From contig VICG01000008.1 of assembly GCA_008692225.1 (NCBI GenBank), positions 1,251,001-1,315,000 on the forward strand: a stretch of 64,000 nucleotides of DNA, written 5' to 3'. This DNA is from Monilinia fructicola (taxonomy: Eukaryota > Ascomycota > Leotiomycetes > Helotiales > Sclerotiniaceae). Position 1 is the first letter of the stretch; each line of letters opens with the position of its first letter. Positions 1 through 9,026 of this stretch are shown one piece after another. The position numbers and the translations under genes were made by a program. The notes under the pieces were generated by a model. It saw only the letters and a program-made list of their open reading frames with translations. It did not search any database and was not told where the DNA came from.

Positions 1-1
1 G

Positions 2-187
2 GTAGCGAAGCCGGCAGCTAAGGAAGCTACGGGACCAGAAGCCAGAATCTACCAACGAATCCAAGCTCTCGGGAAAAAGCTTGCAGCAGAAAACACACAC
101 GGGGAAAAAGTACTGCGAGTGGGAATGCGTCGAAGATGGGAAGTTGCGTGGGATTTCGAGCGGAGTTTGGAGGGTGTTGGGAGTTGA
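2..187 (+). CDS. C-terminal end of an unknown protein (partial at window edge)
   Basis: The frame starting at base 2 is open for 61 codons and ends at TGA 185-187. The peptide is charged and looks helical (it includes GPEARIYQRIQALGKKLAAE and later MRRRWEVAWDFERSLEGVGS), which is more protein-like than the other frames here. No start is visible, so if real it is the tail of a gene lying to the left of the window. I do not recognise a family. The sequence after the stop is G-rich, low-complexity and non-coding in appearance. The call depends on an open frame over a short distance, so it could be chance. Confidence 0.35.
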   Translation, partial: VAKPAAKEATGPEARIYQRIQALGKKLAAENTHGEKVLRVGMRRRWEVAWDFERSLEGVGS

Positions 188-698
188 AGGGAGGCGAGGG
201 TGGCGGTGGGCGGTGGGCGGTGGGAAGATAGCCGAGATGGGTGATGGTGGGCTGGATGGGGTTGATGGGATGTGAATGGTAGAGTGAGGAGTTGGGAGAT
301 TTGGGTGAAGGCTATAATGAGGACTATATGTGAGGATAATTAGAGGGATCCATGGATGTACAAGGACGAATTGGAGAGATTGGAGAAGCGACTGAAATAT
401 ATCATCACCTTCGTTCCGAGCATGTACGGGTTAAACCCCCGAGAGACGTAGAAATTGTTTCAAGGAAGCAGTAAAGCGGAAAAATAATGATAATCTTGTT
501 TTCTATCTTGATCCTCTCCGTTGTTCATTTGCTTTCTCTTCATCATGTAATCTAATGAAACATGAAGCGAGTGTAGATGTTAACAATGTATGTCTAATGA
601 ACTCGCTCAAGCAAAAGACTGCACAAACTCATGTGAGTTACTAAATCTTATCAGATTCACTGACCATTGACAGAAAGCAAAGCCCAGACACTACTTGC
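188..698. other. Intergenic spacer
   Basis: This stretch begins with a G-rich low-complexity segment (about 190-300, repeats of GGTGGG and GATGGG type) and then becomes ordinary AT-rich spacer. It would carry the 3' ends of the partial gene on the left and of the minus-strand gene on the right. No gene or RNA was seen. Confidence 0.5.
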
Positions 699-1550
699 TT
701 AAAGTTCTGAGGCTGGCAAATCAGTCTCAGCTGCCTCTGTTGACCGTAATGCTCTCCCCGATGCTCTCCCCGACCTCCTGCGATTGACCCTATCCGCCAG
801 ATAGCCCGTCCATACCACCTCCCATAGTTTCTTAAACTCAATCAGGAGCTCCTTTTGCTCCTCATTCCGAAGTCTCATCCTCTCAACACCACTCACGTGA
901 TTGCTCAATCTTTCAACCAGTTCCGCGGCCCAGGTCTTCACCGCTTCGAGACCGTCCGTATTCAGTTCAAAGCCCATTGACGATATCAAAACTTCTCTAG
1001 CTAGACATTCTACACGACTCCTCCATTCCACAATCTCACTCGTGATCACGTCCAAGCGATCGTGGTCAAATGTCCTCGTAACATAGTTGATGAACAAACT
1101 CTTGAGCCGATTTCTGAGCAGATAAGACTGCTCCACCAAGCTGAGTAACTCATGTGGCGGCTCAGGAAAGATCTCGGTGTTGTGAAAATATGGTGTGAAG
1201 CCATACTTGTGGCCTTTGCACTGAGGACAAAGAGGAGCTCGTGTAGGGTGGTGTGGAGGAGAAAGGTGAGAAGCTGAGGTGGGTTGATTAGACGAGCCGT
1301 TGATTCGTTGTATTCCGGACATTGAAGGGGTGGAAGCGATCGTTGATATTCCATCTGGTTCGTATAGGGAATTTGCAGGAGAATAGAAAGATGTAATCTC
1401 GGCTTGGCAAACTCGAGGGCCGAGAGAGTAATTACAAGGATTGTATGCTTTCGTCAAAGATGGAAGTTCATGAGCATGAGGAGGCGATGGAGGAAATTTT
1501 AGGGTTTGGAGACTCGAGGGCGAAAGGTGGTTGGATAGTGGAATGCTCAT
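699..1550 (-). CDS. Hypothetical protein with one CxxC knuckle
   Basis: Uninterrupted minus-strand frame of 283 codons with an ATG at 1550-1548. The first ~100 residues are Ser/Pro-rich and probably disordered. A CPQCKGHKYGF motif follows at about residues 108-118, the only zinc-knuckle-like feature. Residues ~130-265 are predicted helical and charged (for example RSRVECLAREVLISSMGFEL and MRLRNEEQKELLIEFKKLWE), so a coiled or helical-bundle domain is likely. The C-terminus is basic, with repeated SGRASGRA. I do not recognise the family; it resembles the many lineage-specific fungal proteins of unknown function. No intron is needed. The length and consistent codon pattern support a real gene, but no catalytic site is visible. 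Confidence 0.65.
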   Translation of the reverse strand: MSIPLSNHLSPSSLQTLKFPPSPPHAHELPSLTKAYNPCNYSLGPRVCQAEITSFYSPANSLYEPDGISTIASTPSMSGIQRINGSSNQPTSASHLSPPHHPTRAPLCPQCKGHKYGFTPYFHNTEIFPEPPHELLSLVEQSYLLRNRLKSLFINYVTRTFDHDRLDVITSEIVEWRSRVECLAREVLISSMGFELNTDGLEAVKTWAAELVERLSNHVSGVERMRLRNEEQKELLIEFKKLWEVVWTGYLADRVNRRRSGRASGRALRSTEAAETDLPASEL

Positions 1551-1645
1551 GGTAAAAGTGTAGTGTAGCGATGTTGAACGAAGGTTGGCAAGGTCAAGAA
1601 TAAGTTTTTTGAGTTTGGTTGGTTTGGTTGGTTGGATCTTTCGGA

Positions 1646-1708
1646 AAGTTCAAAGTTCGAAGTTCGAAGTTCCAAGTTCGAAGTTCCAAGTTCAAAATTC
1701 AAAATTCG
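1646..1708. repeat. Heptamer tandem repeat (AAGTTCG-like, about 9 copies)
   Basis: Nine consecutive 7-bp units of the form AAGTTCN (AAGTTCA, AAGTTCG, AAGTTCC, and at the 3' end AAATTCA and AAATTCG) run without interruption just upstream of the divergent minus-strand gene. AAGTTC next to GAAGTT gives short dyads, so the array may form small hairpins. Confidence 0.8.
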
Positions 1709-2390
1709 AAACCATGGGATTTTATGTAAAGCGGAAGAAAGAAGGATCCTGGAACCTTTTTGGATATAAATATGAATATTGATGAAATTCAGGGAAATGA
1801 TTTTGTTAAATGTAATTTGAAATCATAAATTCAAGTAAAAGTATTTTTATGTTTGTTTGTTCTGATTTGATTTGTTTTCTATATCATGTATCTATGGAGA
1901 AAAGTAACCAGTAAGAAAAGGAAGAGAAGCAAACGAAGAAGAAAAAGAGAAGGTTCAATGGTTGTTGAAGGAATGAGAATGAGGATGAGGATGAGGATGA
2001 GAGAGTAATGAAGTAATAATAATAATAATAAGTGTGAGAGAGTGAGTGAGTGACATGAAAGTAAAGCACAGCACAGCACAGCACACCACACCACAGCACA
2101 CCAGCAAAGGAAAAAAACTTGTTGCTTGCTTTGCTAAGGTTATATTTTGGCGAATTCACCGAATTATAGCACTTTCCAAGGTTACGAATGACGGGAACAA
2201 TAACATGAATAAAGTAAAAAGGTCTAATAAAGTAAGAAGAGTAAAGGATAAAGGGTAGAAAGCAAAGGCTAAAGGGCAAAGGGTAGAGGGCAAAGAGTAG
2301 AGGGCAAAGGGTAGAAGGTAATAAAAGGTAATAAAAGATAATAAAAGATAATAAATAATAATTGATAATTAATAATAAATAATAAATATT

Positions 2391-2665
2391 AATATATCCC
2401 CTAACCTTATAGATATTATAGGAATATTAAAAGAGATAATAGAAGTTTATACTTTATTCTTTTCTTTTAATAAATATATTAAATAATATATTAATAAATA
2501 TTAAATATTAATATATCTCTTAATCTTATAAATATTATAATAACACTAAAGAGATAAAAAAAAGTTTATACTTAATTCTCTTCTTTTAATAAATATAATA
2601 AATAACATGATAAAGATTATTGAATATTATATATCTAGTAACCTTATGAATATTATAATATTGCC
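2391..2665. repeat. Degenerate AT-rich tandem duplication, period about 119 bp
   Basis: The segment starting with AATATATCCCCTAACCTTAT at 2391 recurs diverged at about 2510 (AATATATCTCTTAATCTTAT) and as a third partial copy at about 2629 (TATATATCTAGTAACCTTAT). Copies share GATATTATA/AATATTATA, AAGTTTATACTT and TTCTTTTAATAAATAT blocks in the same order. Most differences are C/T or G/A, as expected from RIP or long decay. Nothing in it codes. Confidence 0.6.
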
Positions 2666-2930
2666 TGAGTTTAGTAAATGAATAAATAAATAAATAAATA
2701 AATAAATGAATGAATCATTAACTAATCTTCCTTGTTCGCGTGCTGCTGTTTCGTGTTTCGTGTTTCGTGTGAGAAGGAACGAAACCTTCTTCTTCATTCG
2801 CCAAAATAAGAAGGCGGTATACAAAAATATGTGGCAGAATTCCACCACTTTTTTCCAATTGCACGACCTTCTTTCACCAACAAAATAAATATATCCTCAT
2901 CTCACAGCGCGTGTGAGCATTAAATTCAAA

Positions 2931-5561
2931 ATGGCACCCGAGATGGCTTCAAGCTCTATTGCCTCGAAGAAGCGCAAAGATCCTCCATATTCTTCAACCA
3001 ATGGTAGGAATGATTCGGGCAAAGGTCGAGCCATGAAGCGCAATAAGATATTGGATGCGCGATTCATAATGACTCAAACGGCCGACGCTGCTCTCAAGAA
3101 TGGAGACCTGGACTTGCAATCATTCTTGAATGCGCGGGAGTATGAGATAAAGGCATTGGAAGATGGCATGCAGAAGTCAAAGGGAGCTTTATCCACCCGC
3201 GCATTTCAACAAGTGCCGCGGGACATGAGAAGACGAACAGCAAGTCATAATGTGAAGAGGGTACCCACACGTTTACAAAAGAGGGCTGCAAGAGAGATGA
3301 AAGAAGACAATACGCCGACGGTGAATGCAAACAAAAGAAAGCCAGGAAGTTCAAGAGCTCGCATTCGTGCAGAAACAGCAAAGAAGTTAGGCATTTTGGC
3401 AGAGAAGAAAAGAGCCGCTAAGGGTACAACTAATGCTGCAGGAATCACAACTAGAGCCGCAAGGCCAAAATTACGGAAGAATGCATTGAACCATCCTCCA
3501 AAGCCCCCATCCAAGTTTCGAAAGCGACAAATTCACAAAACGTGGTTACCTACCCATCTATGGCATGCGAAGCGGGCGAAGATGACAGAACCCAAGGAGC
3601 CACTTTGGAGGATGTCTCTACCTCTCAACTCAACCGAAAAATCATACAGGCCAACGCATAGATCAGGGGGGGGTAGAGGAGCTGTAGCTTGGGATATGAG
3701 TTATATCAGTACTATTGGTCTGAGGGGGTCAATGGAGTCTCTTGGGAAGGTTTTGTTAGCCATAGGAATACCAGAGACCGATATAAATGCAGCGAAGGGG
3801 GCAAAATGGAGAGCAGGTAAAAGAAGCTGGAATGGGTGGCTTAGCAGAGAAGTAAAAGAACAAAAACTACAGATTAGCCCTGCCATCGCGTTTTGGGATA
3901 TGCCAACAGAAGTCTCAGATAGGAATGCGACCAATGTATCGAAGAATTCAATGAGACAAGTATTGATCAGAATTCATCCTTCTGCATTCCTTGAAACCTG
4001 GACTGAACTTTTACGCCTGTCAAAGTTGCAACATCCGAATGTCCAGCTTGAAGATCTCCGGTTTGAGATGGGAAGCATTGAGATAACCGGACCTGGTTCA
4101 ACAGAGGCGTTACTAGGTATACTTCATCCATACTATCAGTCTGAACATGATGAAGAAGCACATGCGCAAACATTTACTTCATTGGCTGGCATTACGAATC
4201 CTGCATCTTTACCGGCTAATTCTATACTGTCATTTTCTATAATGGATCCTAGACTTCGATATCCACCTCGCAAGGTTGAACTCCCCGACCCTGGTGACGA
4301 GGAAGCCACCTTGGATTTAATGGAGATTTTATCTACTTGGCCGGTAGATATGCTACCCGCTTCATCGTCCCTCTTTGATCGAGACTTGCGATACAAGGCC
4401 ACTCGTCTTCCATCACAGAAAGCCTTGAATCGTCGCAAAAGTTTAGCACCACCGGGCACATTTCCTTCCATCTCAGAACGGGATCCTTCCATACCAATCA
4501 TGCTCTTCACATCAAGGATGTCGCAGTCTTCGGCAGCACAAGGTAGCTGGACTCTTCTCGCTCCATGGAAGTGTATACTGCCGATTTGGTATGGCTTGAT
4601 GCACTTTCCTCTGTCATCGGGCGGTAATCCACGTTTTGGGGGCCTGCAAGAGTTGAGGCAATCACATTTTGAGCATGGGGTTCCATGGTTCCCAGCTGAT
4701 TATCCTGGAACGAATGCTGGCTACGCATGGGAGGTTGAACAGAGAGAGAAGAGAAAAAGAGAATGGGACAAGAGGCCCAAGGGCAAGAGAGTCGAATGGA
4801 AGTCTCTTGATCTTGGCGGTGGAAGGAAAGGAGAGCTTGGATTGGGCTGGGCATGTGACTTTGAGAAAGTGGCCGAGCTACCTGCACTGCCTCATGGTGA
4901 ACAGGATAAAACTGTCGAACCCACGGATAAACCCGACGCAAACCCTTTCACCCAACTCCGCAGCAAGGAATTCTCTTCCTTGATTTCATCCCCCACCGCA
5001 GATCTTCCAGCACTAACTGAACTTGCCACCATCCGCCTCACATTTTTGACTCGTGGCGTCGCGACTCCCTGCGCCCGCATCTACCGTCTTCCAGCCGAGC
5101 CAGCTTCCAGTGAAGGTTCTATAAACTCTACCTCCACAGTTCCCGTCACACTCCGGCAGGAATGGCTCTCCCTTGTTCCCGCACCCCTCCACAAGAAACC
5201 ACTACCTAACCCTAAAGCCAAAGACCTAAAAAATCTCGGTAAAATCCCATTCAATACACCACTTCCCCAACGTGTTCAACTACTCGCAAAATCTCTGTTA
5301 CAAAACCCTCCATTACAATATCCGAAGGAAGAGAATGATGTGGATAATCACCCAATCGTTCCCGACGAAGAGTATCTCATTGGCTTTGTTACTACTGGGG
5401 AGTATAATTTAGCGGAAGGAAAAGGAATCGCCATTGGGACTGTCGTTGCAGCGAAGATTCTAAAAGGTTTGAGGAGTGGAGGGCTCAAAGAGGGAAGGTT
5501 GTGTATAGTGAGGAATGCAGGCGAGACTACTGGGAGATTGGCAAGTTGGGATGTCGTTTAA
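2931..5561 (+). CDS. POP1: Ribonuclease P/MRP protein subunit POP1
   Basis: POP1 is the largest shared protein subunit of nuclear RNase P (tRNA 5' maturation) and RNase MRP (pre-rRNA cleavage), and binds the catalytic RNA. The single-exon 876-residue protein has the family layout. An N-terminal POP1 domain at about residues 40-130 includes FLNAREYEIKALEDG, FQQVPRDMRRRTASHN and KRVPTRLQKRA. The basic block HKTWLPTHLWHAKRAKM with PLWRMSLPLNSTEKSYRP lies around 195-245. A POPLD domain at about 520-640 includes GSWTLLAPWKCILPIWYGLM and GGLQELRQSHFEHGVPWFPA. The C-terminal domain ends IVRNAGETTGRLASWDVV. The start is ATG 2931; the frame runs upstream to a GTG at 2913, which is not a plausible start. 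It is preceded by AT-rich spacer and is otherwise an ordinary conserved housekeeping gene. Confidence 0.96.
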   Translation: MAPEMASSSIASKKRKDPPYSSTNGRNDSGKGRAMKRNKILDARFIMTQTADAALKNGDLDLQSFLNAREYEIKALEDGMQKSKGALSTRAFQQVPRDMRRRTASHNVKRVPTRLQKRAAREMKEDNTPTVNANKRKPGSSRARIRAETAKKLGILAEKKRAAKGTTNAAGITTRAARPKLRKNALNHPPKPPSKFRKRQIHKTWLPTHLWHAKRAKMTEPKEPLWRMSLPLNSTEKSYRPTHRSGGGRGAVAWDMSYISTIGLRGSMESLGKVLLAIGIPETDINAAKGAKWRAGKRSWNGWLSREVKEQKLQISPAIAFWDMPTEVSDRNATNVSKNSMRQVLIRIHPSAFLETWTELLRLSKLQHPNVQLEDLRFEMGSIEITGPGSTEALLGILHPYYQSEHDEEAHAQTFTSLAGITNPASLPANSILSFSIMDPRLRYPPRKVELPDPGDEEATLDLMEILSTWPVDMLPASSSLFDRDLRYKATRLPSQKALNRRKSLAPPGTFPSISERDPSIPIMLFTSRMSQSSAAQGSWTLLAPWKCILPIWYGLMHFPLSSGGNPRFGGLQELRQSHFEHGVPWFPADYPGTNAGYAWEVEQREKRKREWDKRPKGKRVEWKSLDLGGGRKGELGLGWACDFEKVAELPALPHGEQDKTVEPTDKPDANPFTQLRSKEFSSLISSPTADLPALTELATIRLTFLTRGVATPCARIYRLPAEPASSEGSINSTSTVPVTLRQEWLSLVPAPLHKKPLPNPKAKDLKNLGKIPFNTPLPQRVQLLAKSLLQNPPLQYPKEENDVDNHPIVPDEEYLIGFVTTGEYNLAEGKGIAIGTVVAAKILKGLRSGGLKEGRLCIVRNAGETTGRLASWDVV

Positions 5562-6722
5562 ATGTTATTTATGACGGTGTTAGTCGCACCCTATGAAACT
5601 TATAGCACACCTAATGCTTTCGGACACGCTGTTAGCAATAAATATAAAGTACTCACATATCTTGTCAAATGAATTGGCAGCAGGACTTTCATAGATGCTT
5701 CGTTCTAGATGATGGAAGCTGGTACCAATCTCTGTATCCCTGTCCATCCATGGTTGAAGTCTCGTCTCATCGCCTCGCCTTCCTTGCCCTGTCAACATCA
5801 TATCCTGCCATAGTCGTAGACGAGAAATGTCAAGATCCACCACCAAACGGCAACATGGCAGACATACATTGCGGCATGAGACGGTGCGGTTTGTCGTGCA
5901 TCTACGGTTTTCGATTCGGGAAGAGAGGCTGTGCAAAAGGCTGATGAATGGGCGAGGAAGTGGTCCTCCTTATTCTCCATGTTGTCCGTCATCGTATACC
6001 GAGTTGGCGTTGAGGGATCGTGGAGAATCCAGGCGCTCGCTCGCCGCACACCTGGATTGTTCGTCCAGCGAGATTTTGATGCGGGTGGGGTGGGATACCG
6101 CGATAGACCTGGGGAGGAAAATTATTATTGACGCGTTATGGGTTTTGGTATGCTATGAACAGGCGAGCAAAGATGCTTCGCAATCGAGGCGGATAGTTCC
6201 TTCTCCCATTGGGATGTTCACCGTGGTTGAGGTTGTGGGTGCTGTCGAATACAAGGGTTGGCGCTGGTGTAGCTGGTCTAAGGTTTGATTTCACTTAAGT
6301 TGGTGTGTGGTTGCCAATTCCTACCTTGCTGGAGGTTGGACATTCCGATATGGTTTTCATACATGGGGGAATGAGCTAGGAGAATTCGAGGAAATTGGCA
6401 AAGAGTATACCTGACATGGAGTCGTACTTTCGATTTTTGGGTCTGCTGAGTACAAAGTCTTTTGCATGAGAACAAACTAGGAGTATAAAATTGGGTTGGG
6501 TGGCAGATATATATTGATTTTAGGTCAGAGTCATATGATTAGGTTTCTTGTTACTGCAAACTGCAGTAGTCTATAGTCAAGTGTTCCTTCTCTCCTCGCA
6601 GCTTAGACTAGCCAATGCCGCATAAAGGGAAGCACCTTGGTACGAATCAACCAACATTTTACATCTCAAGCAAATCCAGAATTTACTATTTAACACCCGC
6701 GTAAACATTCAATACCATCAAT
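5562..6722. other. Intergenic region, possible small ORF
   Basis: No recognised gene. The longest ATG-initiated plus-strand frame is 5827-6288 (153 codons), overlapped by a 118-codon minus-strand frame at 5580-5936. Neither shows a domain, a signal peptide or family resemblance, and the composition is mixed, so I treat both as unproven. The last ~150 bp should contain the promoter of the gene at 6723. Confidence 0.45.
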
Positions 6723-7590
6723 ATGTCAGCAGAATTAGCACCCCTAGAACCAATTACCCTTAGCAACTTCAACGACCACCCCCGATTCCCACCGGAGTGC
6801 CGCATGGCCATATACCAGCACCTGCTGTCGAGGACCATTCTGAAAGACCATCCCCCGATCCTGTTTGCCCTGCATGGCACGCCCATGTATGAGATGCTAC
6901 AGGACGAGTACAGGAAGCGTAACTTCTACCTGACGGAACGGACGCTCTCCGCTTACGCGCGGCTCGGGTCCCACGACAAAAGCTTGGACCGAATCCACTA
7001 TCTACATATTCAAGGCAATCGAGCATTGTAAGTCCCAGCACTTGCCAGTCGCGAGCCCCAAACAACCCCGAGCGCGGGCGCGACCGACCACGCTAACCTC
7101 CCCCCCCTACTCGCACAGTCGCTTCTACCCCGACGTGGACGTCTACATATGGTTTTTCCGACAGCACGCCAGCCTTGGCGCGAACCGCTTTCGCGAGATC
7201 AATATCGAGGTCAGGCTCTTGGAAGGAACGTCCTACGTCGATATCCTGCAGACCAGCCATCAGATGGCGATGGCGAGCACGGCGGCAAGGACGACGGTGC
7301 GGTTTCGGTTTGTGCGCTCGGATGCCCAGGCGGTGCGCGACTACTGTTGGCACATGAACTACGTGGCCGGGATGGCGCGTGGGGGGAAGAGGTGGAAGAT
7401 GGGCCGGCGGGAGTTGAGGGGCGTGGATGGCGTGCTGTATGGGAAGGGGGAGGTGATCTGGGTTTGGGTGGCGTTCCGGAACCCGCGCGAGGTGCAGTTG
7501 GAGGTTGAGGGGTGGCGTGGTTGGGGGGCGTTTGTTACTCGCGCTTTGGATGTGCTGTGGTGGGTATGGGTATGTTTTGTTGGAAAATAA
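6723..7590 (+). CDS. Hypothetical protein with an F-box/2EXR-like N-terminus
   Basis: Two exons: 6723-7027 and 7119-7590, with a 91-nt intron (GTAAGT...CGCACAG). Splicing joins phase 2, giving a 258-residue product, while reading through 7028 meets an immediate TAA. The N-terminal PRFPPECRMAIYQHLL segment resembles the LPPELRxxIYxxLL signature of fungal F-box-like and 2EXR proteins; the rest (FYPDVDVYIWFFRQHASLGA, WVWVAFRNPREVQLEVEGWR) is not recognised. The second exon and intron are much more GC-rich than the flanking DNA, and a similar composition is seen in the next gene. ATG 6723 is the first in-frame start after an AT-rich leader. The splice model is strong; the function is unknown. Confidence 0.65.
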
Positions 7591-8039
7591 ATGCCATGAC
7601 AGGAGCGCATGCGGGGTAATGCTCGGCTGGGGTCTTTGTACTGGGGTGAAATTCTAGCGAGCGCATATGAGTACTTGCTATAGCGCTATTGGTTTCAATA
7701 TGATATTCAGCGACTACACTACTGTACTGATGATTCGCGCTTTGCTTTGACGAATGCATGGACTGCATGGTTTCGGTTTAGTGATGTTCTTGTAGGCATA
7801 CTTCCTTGATGCGATGAATCGGAGGCAAATTCATATCCCCGGTCTAGAATTCTCGTCCTGATGATAGCTATTGAACCACGATAACCCAGGCCGAATATCT
7901 TCGGTGCACACCGCCCACCGCCCATCCTAAGCAGTACCAGTGTCCCACGCCGAACACCACATCTAGGGATCACAATGGAGATCCAGGCCGACCAGCAAAA
8001 AAAAACGGCACGGTCCCAGCAACCAGATCACAGCCATAG
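7591..8039. other. Intergenic region between convergent genes
   Basis: Convergent 3' ends of the genes at 6723-7590 and 8040-9026 meet here. No open frame, RNA or repeat stands out apart from an A-run near 7998. Confidence 0.5.
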
Positions 8040-9026
8040 CTAGACTTCTATGAAATGCCAAGCCGTGCCCTGCCCATCCGTCTCCACCAACTCCGTCCCG
8101 TCACTGCCAATCTTCATCTGCCGGAACTTATCCCCATGCAGCATCAGCAAGAGATGTCCGCCCGCGGGGTGCGCCCTCGCGCAGAACCATTCGTTGTTGC
8201 GGTGGTGCATAACCTTGCAGTGGAACTTGCCTTTGCTATCGTGGCCGAAAAATTGTCCCGAGACGCCGTTGCGGAAGCCGAGCCAGCCGTCGCGCTCGAT
8301 GCAGTTCCAGTGACATCCGCCGGCGCGGGGGATGTGGGGAGATACCTGGAGGTGTCCTTCTTTGAGCGTGATGACGCCGCCGTGCTCTCGATCGCGGATC
8401 ACAAAGGTTTTGCCCGCGTGGGGAACCGCCTCGCGCGCGGGGGCGGGAGGGGGCCGGGGAGAGAAGAAAGATTCCGTGATGCTTGTGTGCGTCGGTGTGT
8501 TGGAGCCGGACGCGAAAGAAGCGGTTTCGGCTATCGAAGCGCCGGTGTCTTCTTCATATCCGGTCTCGATGTTGGAGATGCCTTGGGCGGGGCTAGGGAT
8601 GTCAAGTAGGGTGAGGTGCAAGTGCGATGGGCCTTCGATTTCGATCCTCAAAACGTCTTTCCACGGTGATTTCTCTGGTGCGTCGTGCGGGTCGAGGTCG
8701 AGATTCAAAGCTTGGTTGATGGCAAACGGCAGCTCACCAATGTGATTGAGCGATCTCTGGAATTTCTTGATGGTGGATTTTTGCGAGGCCGGTCGTGAGA
8801 AGTCGGGTATCAATCTGACGGTGAATGAAATGACTTCACTGTGTCGTAGAACGATTTCCGTAGAGTGTGAAGGAAGGACACCCCAGCCTTTCAACGCGCC
8901 TGCGCTACCCGGATAATGGTTGCCAGAAATAATGAGGTTTGGGGCTGATTCCTCATGGTAAAGACCATATCTTCGAAGTCTGGCTGTAACCTCCTCGGTA
9001 TGTGAATCTTTTGAAGCGGGGTCCAT
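8040..9026 (-). CDS. Degenerate dynamin-type GTPase fused to a fascin-like beta-trefoil domain
   Basis: 328-residue single-exon protein. Start taken as ATG 9026 (MDPASKDSHTEEV); the longer frame to 9137 begins with TTG. Residues ~30-145 follow a dynamin GTPase domain in order: LIISGN at the P-loop strand, TEIVLRHSEVISFTVRLIPD, FQRSLNHIGELPFAINQAL, DVLRIEIEGPSHLHLTLLDI. Catalytic signatures are lost: the GxxxxGKS lysine is gone (GNHYPGSAG) and DLPG is DIPS; the frame then leaves the family with no G4 motif, middle domain or GED. Residues 146-205 are a Ser/Pro-rich linker. Residues 206-328 match the fungal beta-trefoil (fascin/actin-crosslinking-like) domain: CIERDGWLGFRN, SGQFFGHD, HPAGGHLLLMLH, GTAWHFIEV. 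Probably a non-hydrolysing adaptor; that function is inference. A missed intron cannot be excluded but the frame is clean. Confidence 0.8.
   Translation of the reverse strand: MDPASKDSHTEEVTARLRRYGLYHEESAPNLIISGNHYPGSAGALKGWGVLPSHSTEIVLRHSEVISFTVRLIPDFSRPASQKSTIKKFQRSLNHIGELPFAINQALNLDLDPHDAPEKSPWKDVLRIEIEGPSHLHLTLLDIPSPAQGISNIETGYEEDTGASIAETASFASGSNTPTHTSITESFFSPRPPPAPAREAVPHAGKTFVIRDREHGGVITLKEGHLQVSPHIPRAGGCHWNCIERDGWLGFRNGVSGQFFGHDSKGKFHCKVMHHRNNEWFCARAHPAGGHLLLMLHGDKFRQMKIGSDGTELVETDGQGTAWHFIEV

Larger units (their letters stand above)
1551..2930. other. AT-rich intergenic region between two divergent genes
   Basis: This spacer separates the minus-strand gene at 699-1550 from POP1 on the plus strand, so it must hold both promoters. 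It contains a heptamer tandem repeat (1646-1708), a purine-rich block with GGATGA and AATA runs (about 1965-2030), a CACAG/CACCA run (about 2065-2100), a long AT-rich block with a degenerate ~119-bp tandem duplication (2391-2665), and an AAAT run (2681-2710). Short ORFs here translate low-complexity DNA and are not credible genes. Confidence 0.6.

Noticed and set aside
2913..2930. GTG start for POP1 adding six residues
   Set aside because: Nuclear fungal genes start at ATG; the in-frame ATG at 2931 gives a family-like N-terminus.
7093..7508. Extra ORFs on both strands over exon 2 of the gene at 6723
   Set aside because: High GC content opens several frames; only one is joined in phase by the GT-AG intron to exon 1.
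8050..8745. Plus-strand ORFs of 87-184 codons
   Set aside because: They are antisense to the dynamin-like/beta-trefoil gene, whose translation has clear family motifs.
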